Below are positions 50,031 to 62,577 of a stretch of DNA of 64,000 nt, piece after piece. The stretch covers positions 42,919,400-42,983,399 of the forward strand of contig NC_134116.1 in the NCBI RefSeq assembly GCF_040939455.1, read 5' to 3'. A model generated the notes under the pieces. It was not told the origin of the DNA and searched no databases. It saw only the letters and a list, made by a program, of their open reading frames with translations. A program made the position numbers and the translations under genes. Each line of letters begins with the position of its first letter. The stretch's first letter is position 1. This DNA is from Microcebus murinus (taxonomy: Eukaryota > Chordata > Mammalia > Primates > Cheirogaleidae).

Positions 50031-53000
50031 GTCAGTTCCCACAGGATATCTTTTGGTAGCCTTGGACTGACCCAATATTTCTCTCTTTTTACTTGTGGTT
50101 TTCAAAGACAACTATATAATGTGCTGGGTATGCAACATTTTGAGATTAGGGGGAACTGGCTGGAACTGGATCTGTTCTGGTCTCACCTAGAAACAGGATG
50201 TGTTATCCCTCAATGCTTTATCCCAGCCTGTCATGTCTCCCCTAGGGCACAAAACACAGGGACAGGGATGGTTGCATTTTAGAGTCCCTCAGCTGTGGTT
50301 TAAGTGGGAGAAAATGCACACAAGATTCCATTTGTCCTGGACAGCTTTTCTGAGCCTTAAGAAACTGGCTCACACTGAATCGTAGGATTCTGTTGTCCGT
50401 TGCTGTCTATTTTTATGTAATAAATCTGCTTCATGTAACTTTTATTGTGTATGTGAGTGTTGTGTCTCTCTGGACCTATGCAAGTGATAAAAAATGGCAT
50501 GGTAACCAGTGCACAGTGAACCTGCTCTGCCACTTCCTGGAGCAATATTATCTCTTCATGAATGCGACATACAATTGAAATTTTCAGGCTTCTGAGAATA
50601 ATGTAATGCATAGTAATAGTTTATATGCACATATCATAGTAGTTTGAAACTGTGGCTGCGCTGGATTATTTGAGGAGAAAATCATATTGATTCTTATACT
50701 TTTGACTTTAATTTCAAATACCCAATGACATTTTTATTTTTATGCATTGAATGTACATATGAATTATCTCCTCATTCTAGTAGCTATAGTATCAGTTTCT
50801 GTGAGCCAGTGGAAAACACCTATAAAATAGAATTTTGTGTTTTCTAAAGATGATTCTTATTGCAACATAATATTTTTAAAAATGTAATATATGCTTTATT
50901 ATAATGAAGGAAGCCTTATTGTTACTTAAAACATTATAGTGTTTAAAACATAAGTGTATTAAATATTTGCTTTCACTTTTCTGAAATGTTCACTTTCACA
51001 ATGCCATTTTTTCCAGTATTTTTATACAAAATAAAAGAATCATCTTTTTTAAATGATTCTATTGAAATTGGAATTATTTTAATATATCAAAAACATTAAG
51101 TTTGAATTTAGCAGAGCCGTTTCATATTTTTTTCTGTCACACTCAGAGAGATATTATGTAATTCTGATTGATTGTGAAAGAAAGCAAGTTACTGCCCACT
51201 TTTTCTGAGACACTCAATGACATGCTAATTCTCAAAAAAATGGAGATATGGAGAGGCATACTCATAAATTGAAAGAAAATGTATTACTTAAAAAATTATA
51301 TCAAGTCATATAAATGTTCTTATATTCAGTTTTGATAGCATAAATTATGATTATAATAGTAACTTCAGAAAGGAGATGTAAACTTGAATATATAATAGGT
51401 AGAAAAATGCCAGGTAGCACTGTTGTCTTGTCCTTAAATTAACTATATACTATTTACATATTTTTCTTTCAAGCTTTCAGTACTTTAATTGAATAACCAT
51501 TAAATTCTCATATAGGTATAAAATATATGCTATGTATGTGAAAAATACTATATACACAAACATACATAGTGATTTAACAGTTGGTTATTTTATATATACA
51601 CATATGTGTACATATATAGATGTGTGTATATAAATAAAAAGACTATTGAATTATGAAAGAGAGATAGAAATATGAGAGATAGAAATATATATAGAGAGAT
51701 ATTTAATGTGACTACATTATTAAATAGCTAGAAACATAAAAGAAAAGCTTGCAAAATTTAGCATATTTGTTTCTATCTTTTATAGAGATATGTGTATATT
51801 AAAGTCCAGCTAAGGTGAATTTACCTGTAAAGCACAGCTATGCATAGTTTTGTTTTCCTATTAATAACAACAATGAAGTACCACTGTTTTTTCCTCTAAA
51901 TGCTTTCTTTTGCTTAAATAGTATACCTGAGTTTGGATTAAACATTGTCTGTTACTCAAGTTTATTGTTCAATAGAGCATTTATGAATTCTATTTAGAAA
52001 ACTAGTTAAAAAACCTAGGAAACTTTGAAAAGCAATGCCATGTTTGTGTTTCATTTTTATTCTGTGATTTTACCACAATCTCATAAATGTTTAAATTTAG
52101 TATATAGGAAACTAAATATATAAAGAACCATCCAAGTAATAGTCATGTAATATTCCAAGGTTTGTAAGTGGTTAAGTGACTATCAAAACCCCCTTCTGTT
52201 GTGGGCCATAGTTTCTTAAAACATGAATTCAGGGAATTTTTATTGATCATGAAAATTCTACCAGAATTCAGTGAAAGGAAAACTTAAAAAAGCTATCTGC
52301 AGGAGAGTCTATGAAGAATGAGGCTCTAAAAGGGATCTTTGCATCTCTTCTCCTTCTTATGGCTCTTTTATTTTTTTACAGTACAATACCTAAATACAAC
52401 CAATTCTTCAAGTTCAAGTAAGTTCATTTGAAGCTGCCTTTGGTCTCTGTATTCTTATGAATGAATAAATTGGAGGGAAGGAACCATTGAAATTATGGAA
52501 ATTAAAGTTAACTAAGCGAAAACTTTTCTGATTGTTTGAGATATAATAATCACTGTAGCTAGCAGCAGCATACAAAAATACTTTTTGTCTTTCCATAAGG
52601 GAAAAACCCAACATTGTCAAAATTTTGGAATAATACCTTGTGTTGTTAAAGTTAAGGAAGATATATATTTTCATCAAGCCCAAAAACTTTCCTATGTATA
52701 TATTGAAATTTTTGTATAGAGAAGGAAATGACATGGATCATGAATTCTCATCAGTGGAGAATCAAAGGGTGTTAACATAAAACTAATAGTTACAATGTAG
52801 ATTAAAATGTTAAAAACAAATGATCCTCCAAAGTTTGCAAATTTAAGTCATTTATACAGAAACTGGCTATTACCAATGTGGCAATTAATCAAAGAACTCT
52901 TTTAATAAAAATAAAATAAAAACAAATGGTAGATAATAAATTTTATTTTTGCCACATTCTTTACTTTCTCAATAATACATTTTATACCAAAGGGAACTGA

Positions 53001-54600
53001 GTAAGAAAAGATTTAGATATAAACATACATGAATTAAATTTTATAATGTCTGAGTTATTTCCTAATGACATTTTTCCACTGTGGATTGTTTTTGATAGCA
53101 GAAATAGAGTACATATAAGAAGTATAGAAATCTGAACTGGTTACATAGATGTGGGACTATAAAAACGTTGCCATTCAACAATGGTTGAATTTTAAAAAAT
53201 GTTATGGAAAAATATTTTGTCTTAAGATGTGGCTGTTAAAATTTAGTGGGATATAAGACCACTATAAAATCACTAATGAAATAGTAATTAATTTGAGCAA
53301 TTCCTAATAAATATCTGAGCTTTTTACATAAACTTTGGCAGGTGCTAGACAACATGGTAAGCTCTGAAATTCTGCCAGATGTCAATGATAATAACTACTT
53401 GACAGTGATAAGCATAAAGTGTTAGCAGAGAGAATCACTTCAAGGAGATTATTCCTGTCAAGCCTCAGCTGGCTGTAACTAGGAGTGAATGTAACATTTG
53501 CTTTGATGTCTCCCAGGGTTTGCTCTGGGAGAGAATGGGGGTGAGTAGTGGAAAAGTTTCCTCTAATTTCTAGATCTCTGTTCTATGCTAAAGTAAAGAA
53601 AACTGAGAACAATATTATACATTATTACATTCTATTGGTTTTGGAATAATATAGAGACTCAGTGTCTCATGCTGTTAAGGACTTTATCAATCACCACAAA
53701 ATAAATTATTCTTTACATCCTTTAATGTGAAAATGCACCTTCATTTGAAATATTTACTACCATCATCTTTGGGATTCTGGTCAAGGCTAAGTGCTGCACC
53801 AATACAATAACTTTCAGTCTGTACATTGAAAAATCTAACCAAGTACTTGGGAAGGCTTGTCCAGTACATTAAACAAATGTGTGTATTTTTCTCCTGTGGC
53901 TATTTTCCACCTTTCTTCCCTGTCCTGTGACATCTAGGTATCCTACCTTCATGAATAATAAAATAGCTGTTTTAAATGCAGTTTTACACTGAAATCTGAC
54001 TTAGAAAGTTATGGATTTGAATAAAATTTTTGTCCAACCATTAACAAAGGAAAAATGAAATACTAAATAGAATATAATAATTCTTTAATTTAAATTTACT
54101 CAAAACTTGTATGAAGAGAAAAAAGTATAACTTTTCAAGACTCAGTTATCATTTTGTTGTCCAAAATATACAGAACAAAAGGATCACACAGTAGTTTTCT
54201 TCAAGAGTATCTAAAGTTTTTAAGTATTTGCATTTTTATACAGGTTGATAAAGATCTTAATATAACATTTATTGAAAACTGAACCTAAACCGTTTGCTCT
54301 ACCCTAATACATAGGGTTTAAGCTTTATTTTTCTCTACTTTTAGACTCTATAGATTTTGCAAATCTATAGATACTAAAACAACAGGCAACATATTGAGAG
54401 GACTATAAAAACTCAGCAAGTTTCACTATTTGGCAGTAATTCTCACTTCTTCTATCAGAGCAGAGAAATAAAAATGTTGAGAGAGAAAAAAAATCTTAAT
54501 AGGTTATATGGCAATTTCCAGCCCTGAAGCCTGAGTTTTTATGTTTTTTATAAGTTGAACCTGCCACTACTGTATTCTTCTGAGTGGTGGATATACTTAA
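50031..54600. other. 4.6 kb intergenic stretch, no gene seen
   Basis: AT-rich; TATA/CACA microsatellite at about 51525-51700. Open frames (50013-50282 +, 50357-50611 - and 52414-52734 -) overlap on opposite strands and carry no domain I recognise. Confidence 0.4.
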
Positions 54601-54602
54601 TA

Positions 54603-54604
<2 letters not shown>

Positions 54605-54670
<66 letters not shown>

Positions 54671-54728
54671 TTTGAGAGAGAAAGAGAGAGAGGAGAGAGA
54701 GAGAGAAGGAGAAAGGGAAAGAGAGAGA
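54605..54728 (+). repeat. (TG)n followed by (GA)n composite microsatellite
   Basis: 29 perfect TG units (54605-54662), a short TATGTGTGTTT bridge, then a nearly pure GA/GGA purine tract to 54728. It explains the repetitive frames on both strands. Confidence 0.97.
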
Positions 54729-57700
54729 ATGTTTTGTAGAACTCCAAGGCTTTCAGTGAAGTGGTGGCTTTTTTCTTAAATTTTTATCTCCTAAACTTTT
54801 ATTTGTTAATTTTGTTAGAGATCTGAGTGAGCCTACTTTGATCTAGAGCTTCTTTTCCCCAGGTGCTTCTATCTGCAGATGAAAATTTTGCACAGTGTAC
54901 ATATAGCATTATCAATTATTGATATAATATAGATCCTACAGCTGCTCTACTTTTATAAATGCTCTAAACTGAAATTGAGAATTACATAAATAAGTAAATA
55001 CCTACCAGGAATTTTTCTAGTTAAAGAATAATATGCTGGAAATAGGAACAGTAAAAATTTTTTGGTAGTTGAATTACTTCAACTTGAGTTGGCATTACTT
55101 GCTAGGAGGTTTTTTGTATGAACTATGGAATGGTCAGAGTTTTAAAGCAAAAGAGTATTGTCTGTGGTAGCCTAAAACAGTCCCTATGGGATATGCAAGA
55201 TTTCCTCGAGAAGAGTGATATGCGCATGCATTAGGATGAGGTTGTCAAGATCATTGTGAAATGAAGAGGGATAATAACTGTTATGGGCAATGATTTTTTC
55301 TACTAATAAATGTATGGCTATTGAACAAAATGCTTTTATAATACTACAGCACTTCCATGGCCATCTTCTGAAGTTGGTTAAATCCAACTGTGAAAATAAG
55401 AGTATGGAGAGGAAGGGATATAAAAACACAGAAATATGGAAAGCCTTGGAGAATCAGGCACTCATTCTATTTTCTCTTTTGTTGATGCTAAATTTCTCAT
55501 TAAAAACTAATCACTGCATAAAACAATCATTCATTTTGTTTATTCAATAAATACTGTGTTGTTCTGCAATAGATACTAAAAATAGAGTGCTGAAGAAATA
55601 AAGTATCACTTCTCATGATGTATTAATATATATCCTACTACTTTCTATGTATTCCCATTCCTTGAATTTTTAAAGACAGATATCAGCAGATAAATGGTCA
55701 AATATGTTGGTCTTATAGTTAGATTACCAAGTTGAAAATTAAATTATAACTTTGGTTTAGCCATTTTGACTACATGCATTATAAAATATAGCAAAGAAAA
55801 TGGTCAAAATGTCAAAGAATGAATCAGGAGATTGAGTGGAGTTGCAAGCTAACTTTCAGTAAAAATAAAAATCTATTTATATACATAGCTACATACATAT
55901 ATACATACATATATTCATGCTGTATTATTGGAAGCATCAGCCTAGCTCCCCAGCCTTATTCTAGTCATGTAAGTAATTCTTTCTGCTTAATTTCACTTGT
56001 TCTGGGGAATCAAGTGTGAGAATGGATAACAGACAAATAAATAACAGTAAGTGAAAGTACATTTTCTATTACTTGAATTTAGATTCATTGAATGAACCCT
56101 TTTTGGAGTAGAATTTGACCTGACAAGGCAAGAAATCATAACAAAAAAAGAGAAAAAGATTTATTTGTGTTAAAAAAGAAGACAACTGGTTAATACCAGT
56201 AAAATTTGATTTTTTGGTTTCATTTTGTATATGCCTATGTAACATATGAGAAAATATGTGAAGTAATAGTAATTTTGACTAGACTTCATTGAATATTTTA
56301 AGGAAAAAATAAAAACACATAAATAATAGTGACTTGGGAATAAATCTTCATAAAATATCAAAACTAATGGAATGTAATACACATTATAACCTAATTAGGT
56401 TCAGTATGCAATGATGAAATCACTGGTAGCACATATAATCAGTGACACATAATATATTCAGAAAACACAATTTAGCTATCAAATTAGCTGAATTAAAGCC
56501 AAAAAACAATAGCCAATGCTTGTGATGGTCTTGTGTGTTGAAAGATAGTAAAGATATAAATTGGTAAAATATTTCTGGAAAGATTTTGGCAATTGATAGC
56601 AACAGTTTGAAATTCGTTTATATCTTTTGACTGTGGATTTTATTCAAGCATAAGATATGAGATAATTAGAAATGAAGATAAATAGGTTTTAGGAAAATAT
56701 TTATGACTTCTAAGAAAATTTGAAAAATAAGCTTAACGTTACAAAAAATGCTCAACACATTACCATATAAAACAATCATTTCTAGTGAATAAATATCACG
56801 TTTTTTCTTTCTTTGTTCCATGCACCATCTTGCAAAGGTAGACAAACACAGCACTTACCTTTGAAGAACTTAAAGATGCGTCTGTATTTCCTCAATCTAT
56901 TCCTTTTCTCTGATTATGACATATTGTTCTCTTGTACTGGATTTTATTTTGTCTTATAGTTTAAATTTAATATTATATAAGGCTCAATGGCTATTCTATA
57001 TCTGTATATTCTTTCTGGAATGTGTCATTGAACTTCTGCCTGGTAAGATACAAAGTTCAAAATTATGTTTTTTATATCAGAGCCCTGTCCTGAGTTCTGA
57101 ATCTGCATTTCCATTGATTTGCCAGATATCTACCCAAATGTCATACAGGAATCATAAGGTTAATAGGTCAAACTGAAATTTATTATTTCTCTGAAACCTG
57201 TTCTGTGCTTGGTATCTTTTTGTTTGGCAAATAGCACCACACTGTCACATCTACAGAAGATAGAATCTCATCCTCCGGTGCCACCCATACCCAATCTTGA
57301 ATTCCTATAAAATACGACTCTTTGGTAGCTCCTTCATCCAATTCTTTGCCCAAGAGGACCCACTTTGTTTCCAAAGTGATATGTCCTCATGGTTTAGATT
57401 AGCTTAATAAATATCTGCTGAATGTTTGTTGAATGAATGAATTAAATAGAGACATTTTTATTCAGTTTAGGGACATTGATGTTTTGAGTGATTTAACCTC
57501 TGTCAGTAGAATGTTATGATTAAAAATTGTGATAAGAAATGAAATGGACTACTACTTACTTAGCTGTTGGTGAAAATTGATTTTGATGAAAATTGATTTT
57601 GAATTAAATTGATTTTGATCTATTGCCTATAGAAATTTTTAAGAAAAATATCTCCTTTCTAAGAATGGCATGCACATCCTAAAGTCTTCTTTAGTACACT

Positions 57701-57959
57701 TAAATTATTAAAATTTCCATCATCCTGTAAACTGTTGATATATTTGTTGACACATATTTCCAAATATTGTGGAAAAATAAGCAATGCTTAATATATTGCA
57801 TTGAGGAAAAATTAATTCTATTGCTAATGAAGCTAGTATGAATGCTTGTGTTTTTTACTGAAGTTCAAATTTTAAAAGGATACAGTGTTTTAAATCTACA
57901 AGGATAACAAAAGAAAAAATATTTAAAGTGATTTTGAAAGACATATTAGATATTCTATA
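54729..57959. other. Intergenic, short L2 trace and 16 bp triplet repeat
   Basis: AT-rich. 'taataaatatctgctgaatg' and 'ttgaatgaatgaa' at about 57404-57442 match an L2 3' tail, with 'gtagctccttcatccaatt' upstream. Three 16 bp tandem units lie at 57571-57618. Many short frames, none convincing. Confidence 0.4.
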
Positions 57960-58610
57960 CAAGAAAATCATTCATTTACTCAATCTTCAATTCAATGAAT
58001 ATTTATTGGTACTAATCATATGCCAAGCATTGTTCTTGGTACTAGGAAACATTAGTGAACAAAAGAGATAAAGATTCTTGCCTACATGAGACTCGTATTT
58101 TAGTGGTAGACAAAGAAATCAAAATATACAATAAATAATACATAAGGCAAGTAACTAAATTATATATCACATTATAAATGGTATGAATAAATGAGAAAAT
58201 GAAACAGTGTTAAGAGGAATACAGAATGTTGAGGGAGGGCGGTAGATGGTAATTTTAAAGATGATATTAAGTCAAACAGTATAAAGAAGGACAAATATAA
58301 AAAAAATAGACTTGTTTTTTTCTAGGTAAAGAGACTTCCTGATGGTGTAGACAACCAGTGCCAAGGCTATGAGGTGAAAAAAAGAAAGGACTGTTACAGA
58401 AACAGCAAGGCAAAGAAACAATATGTGTGGTTATAGCAGAGTAAGTGATGGTGAAAAATAGATAATGAGGTTAGAATGACAATAGGAAGCAAGATTCTGA
58501 AATCACTTTTAGGATATTATAAAGAATGGATTATCTTTGTTTAAAATTGGAAGACAATACAGATTTCTGGCAGAGGATTAACATGATCTGGCCAAAATTT
58601 CAAATATCTG
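57960..58610 (-). mobile_element. L2 3' part, antisense, 650 bp
   Basis: 'tgaatatttattggtactaa', 'atgccaagcattgttcttgg', 'cattagtgaacaaaagagat', 'ttagtggtagacaaagaaat', 'gtgccaaggctatgaggtg' and 'ggcagaggattaacatgatc' run in the order of a reversed L2. Long for so old an element. Confidence 0.7.
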
Positions 58611-60239
58611 GATGATTACTTTAAATATGAATAACAAAGAATTTAAAAAAAAAAGAAGGTAAACATAACTCTCTGTTTAAATAACTTAGTGTGGTTTCTG
58701 TTTTTTTTTTATTTGACCTTGTCTAAGCATAGTGATTTAGGTTATGAATGGCTCCTGAGCCCTGGGACAGATGAAGTTTTCATCAATGATGATATAAAAG
58801 TCAGTGAATATTGCAGGTTTCACAGAATAAAAATTCATTTGACATAATAATTTTTATGTCTATAAAAGATGTAAGTGGAGATATTTGGTTGAAATTTTGA
58901 ATAAGATAATTTATCATTGGTAAGAGAGTTCACGGACAGGGATATAAATTTAGGGTTGACATATAGAATTATAGCAGAGACTCATAATTATCTAACAAAG
59001 TGTCTTCTTTTCTTCTTTTATTGTAATAAAGCCTTAGCTTGACATAAAGCAATTCAACTAGATATTCCTAAAGTCCCCCATCACTAGTGAGTTAAGTTCT
59101 GATAATGGACTTTGAGCAAAAGTAACATGCCAATTCTAGATCTGGGACTCATGACATAAGGCATACTTCCTCCTAGCAATCTTACTTCTCTTCAATTATT
59201 GGAACCCAGTTGTGGGTTTGAACCATAAAGACAGCAACAGTACCATATGGGATTGTTAGGTAATTGCTTACATGACATGTTAGGTAATTGCTTACTCCAT
59301 AAGGAGTAAGATGGACCACGGATAGTAAAACTGTAATGAGAGAGAGACATTACATTTTAGGTCATTTATGCCATTGTATTTCAGGGTCTCTTTGATATGA
59401 CAACTTTATTTAACCCTAAAATATAAAGACATTAGAGCTCAAATATGTAATTAAGTAGTTATTTCAAATTATTTTTAATTTTTCAGTTCAGGGTTAATTA
59501 TATTTCAAAGATTTGTAAAAATTTGTAGATATGAACTAAGGAAAACTGTCAATTATGTTAAGCAACTATGACAGATAACTCTCATCAGAGTCTTAGAAAT
59601 AAACAATTATTAACCTTCCTTTCATAAACATTGCCTTTAATTTCTTGGCCAACCTCTTTCCAATGTTCTCTTCTGCTAAAATTTGCTAACATTACAACTC
59701 CATCTGCCCTTTGCACTATAAAGTGAATTTAATTGAGTAAGCACAGTAAGCACATAGCTTTCAGTAATCATGATCTCTGGACATAGATCAAATATAAACT
59801 GTGTTTGCTGACTGTCACTTTTATTCTCCCCTTTTCTATCTTTTTGTTAAAGATTTCTCATTATCAGACATTGATATATAGGAATCAAAGTCCATAAATA
59901 ATTTTTCAAGTATATTTACTTCCTCTATTTTTATTCATTTTTAAAGTCCATATCATGATAATAGTATTGGTAGAAAATCATTGTGTATATTTATTTGCAT
60001 GTTGAACTATTCTCTGCCCCAACTGAATTCAATTACAACAAAGAAAGAAAGAAGGCTTCTTAATTTTTTCATGAATCTTGTTGATAAATATATTAATCAT
60101 GTCCTTCCATGTTCATATTGGTATCCATATTTAGTACATTAAAATTACGATATTCTTAATAATGGCCTGAACCATATACTCTCCTGAAGCGCATTGTGAA
60201 TCCATGTGTTGGTGTTACTAATGCTATATCAACCAGAAA
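58611..60239. other. Intergenic, no recognised feature
   Basis: AT-rich; an 18 bp direct duplication at 59254-59295. Nothing else identified. Confidence 0.35.
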
Positions 60240-60840
60240 AATGGACAGTAGTCACTTAGTTGTAATTCTGGGCAGGTTACTTGTTATCTCCAAAACATGC
60301 ATTTCAGAAGAAAGTACTATCACTAATCCAAGGATTTTCAATCATATCAAGAAGGCATTTCTTAGTGTCACCTGTAAGGCCCGATATTTTCTTGACACTG
60401 CAGAGCACTCCAGCTTGATCTCTAAGGACAATGCTTCAGACACACTGGCTACTTTCAGATTCAATATTATTTTAAGTTCCCTGCAACATAAGGGTTTTTG
60501 TACAACATTTTCTTTCTTCATGGAACTCTTTCCCTACTCCTTTCATCCTTCCATTCCATCAGGTTTCAGAATATGTGTGAGTTCTGGGAGGTCTCTTCCA
60601 AACACAGTATCCAGAGTTAATTGGCTTCTGTTACTCTCTAGGCTGAATCACTGTAACTTCTCTTCCTAACAGTACTTGTCATACTTTTTATTTTTTTTAT
60701 TATTTAGCTGAATAATTATATTTATTCCCTTCCTTTCATACTGTGAACACCATACATATAGGGGTTGTATTTGTCTTTATCCATTCAGTATTCAGAACAA
60801 AGTTGGCCAAAAGTGAACAGTAAATATTTTTAATAAATAA
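60240..60840 (+). mobile_element. L2 3' end, sense
   Basis: 'tcatggaactctttcccta', 'aacagtacttgtcatactt', 'catactgtgaacaccatac', 'gtatttgtctttatccattc' and a final 'gaacagtaaatatttttaa' match the L2 3' region; the 5' limit is uncertain. The longest open frame of the window (157 codons, 60196-60669) lies mostly over it and is best read as chance. Confidence 0.55.
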
Positions 60841-62152
60841 ATCATTTTTATCAAATGTCTGGATGATTAATTTTTCTACATCTTCCACCAAATGTGGGAT
60901 TGATATTTTATTAATGAAAAAAAATCACCTTGTTTTTCTAAAAGCCTTGGTGAATATGAAAGCAATCTACTCATATCCTTATGCCCTTTTCTTCTTGTGA
61001 CTAATAGCATTCATTAGCAAGCTGGTTTTTAAGAATTGTGAACATATTTGAAGTGCATAGAAGAACCAAATTTATGTTATTAATATAATTCCTCTTTAAT
61101 AGCCCCTTGGTAAGACACCCTAGGTCGCTGTGGAGGGATAGATGAATTTGTGCAAAGCCAAGAGATCTCCTTAAGAGTAGAATAGACATCTTCTTTAAGT
61201 TCTGATCTTATTAGGACATTTGTGATTGAAAAAAAAAAAAAGTTTATCCCAACTGAGAGACATTGGAACTATGTAATGGAAATGACCTCGAGGGAACTGA
61301 GGGTATGGGCAGGTAATCCAGGTTCAGCACCAGGGCCAAAGGGAAATTAAAGACTGGCTCTGCCACAACGTGTGGCTGGTCTGGGAACTGCTGAGATAAC
61401 CACCCTGGCATGGAGGAACACTTTGGCATATGGTTGTACACAGGAGTGGGGACTAAATAACCACCATCTGTTTGGAGGAGACTGAAAGTAATCCAATAGG
61501 TATGGCATTTTTTTTTTATTGAAAGACTGCTGAGGTTCATGAGAAAACCTGATTATAAAAGGCACCAATAGAGTAATGAGCAAGATTTTGTTGAATTGCA
61601 GAAGACTGGTTTTCCACAGAAATCACAACAAAAGCTACTGCAGCCAAAATCTAGCCTTCTAGATTACCCAGTGCAGACCAACTGAGCCCAGGAGTTCTGG
61701 GAAGTTAGGTAGGGGAAGATTTGAATTTGAATGGTCCTTGTAATTTGAATAATATTAAACAACATGGATTTATTTGAATATCTTTGGCAGACACTGTAGT
61801 GTCCTATCTATATCCCACTGGCCCTTATCATTTCCATGCATATAGGCCCTAGTTCCAACTGCCAGTTTTTCTGTTCTCTTGACTGAGGACTGACTCTCTC
61901 TGACCACCGGAGTAGGCTCTACTCCAGTACATTGCAGTTTCAAAGTATTGGGCAATAAAAGAACCCCCTGGAAAGCAGCATTCAACCAATGGGAATTGGT
62001 GGATAATTAACCCAACTTCTGTACTTAGCAAGAGGAATAACTAAGGAATGCACATTCCACTGGTACACAAAATTCCCAGGTGGGATTAAGTTCCAGTGCT
62101 CAGGCTCAGAGCTTAAAAACATGCCATTTATTGGCTTACGTTTTTTCCCTGC
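60841..62152. other. Intergenic, unassigned, moderately GC-richer
   Basis: 61250-62100 is less AT-rich than its surroundings and has overlapping - strand frames of 60-98 codons, none with a domain I know. It may be an unrecognised LTR element; 'gggcaataaaagaaccccc' could be an LTR poly(A) region. No gene call is justified. Confidence 0.35.
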
Positions 62153-62577
62153 CTGTATTACTTTGCAAATGCTGCTGTAAGAAACAAATAAACTGGATGA
62201 CTTAAAAAAACAGAAATTTTGCAATCACATTTGCTGAAAAAATAAAAGAAATGTATTAATTTAGTCTCTTTCAGTTTTGGAGGTCAGAAGTAGGAAAGCC
62301 TTGATATGATGGCTGCCAACAATCCTTGGCATTCCTTGTCTTACAACTGCACTACGTGGATCTCTACTTCCATCATCTGATGACCTTCTTCCTTATGTCC
62401 CCTTCTGTGTCCCCATATGTAAATATTCCTCCCCTTTATTTTATAAAGACACAAGTTATGGATCTAGGGCTTACCCTAACCCTGTATGAGCTCATCTTGC
62501 TTACATCTACAAAGACCCTATTTCCAAAGAAGGTCATATTCCTTCTTTTTTGGGGGGACACTGTTGAATCCAGTGCA
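62153..62577 (-). mobile_element. MLT1-type MaLR LTR, antisense
   Basis: 'gtattactttgcaaatgctg', 'tttcagttttggaggtcagaa', 'ttccttatgtccccttctgt', 'tttataaagacacaagttat', 'tagggcttaccctaaccct', 'catctacaaagaccctattt', 'ccaaagaaggtcatattcc' and the end 'gttgaatccagtgca' are the reversed MLT1 landmarks. The + strand 132-codon frame at 62326-62724 runs over this LTR and is a chance frame. Confidence 0.75.

Noticed and set aside
54496..54779. Frames rich in THTHTH and CVCVCV
   Set aside because: Explained entirely by the TG/GA microsatellite.
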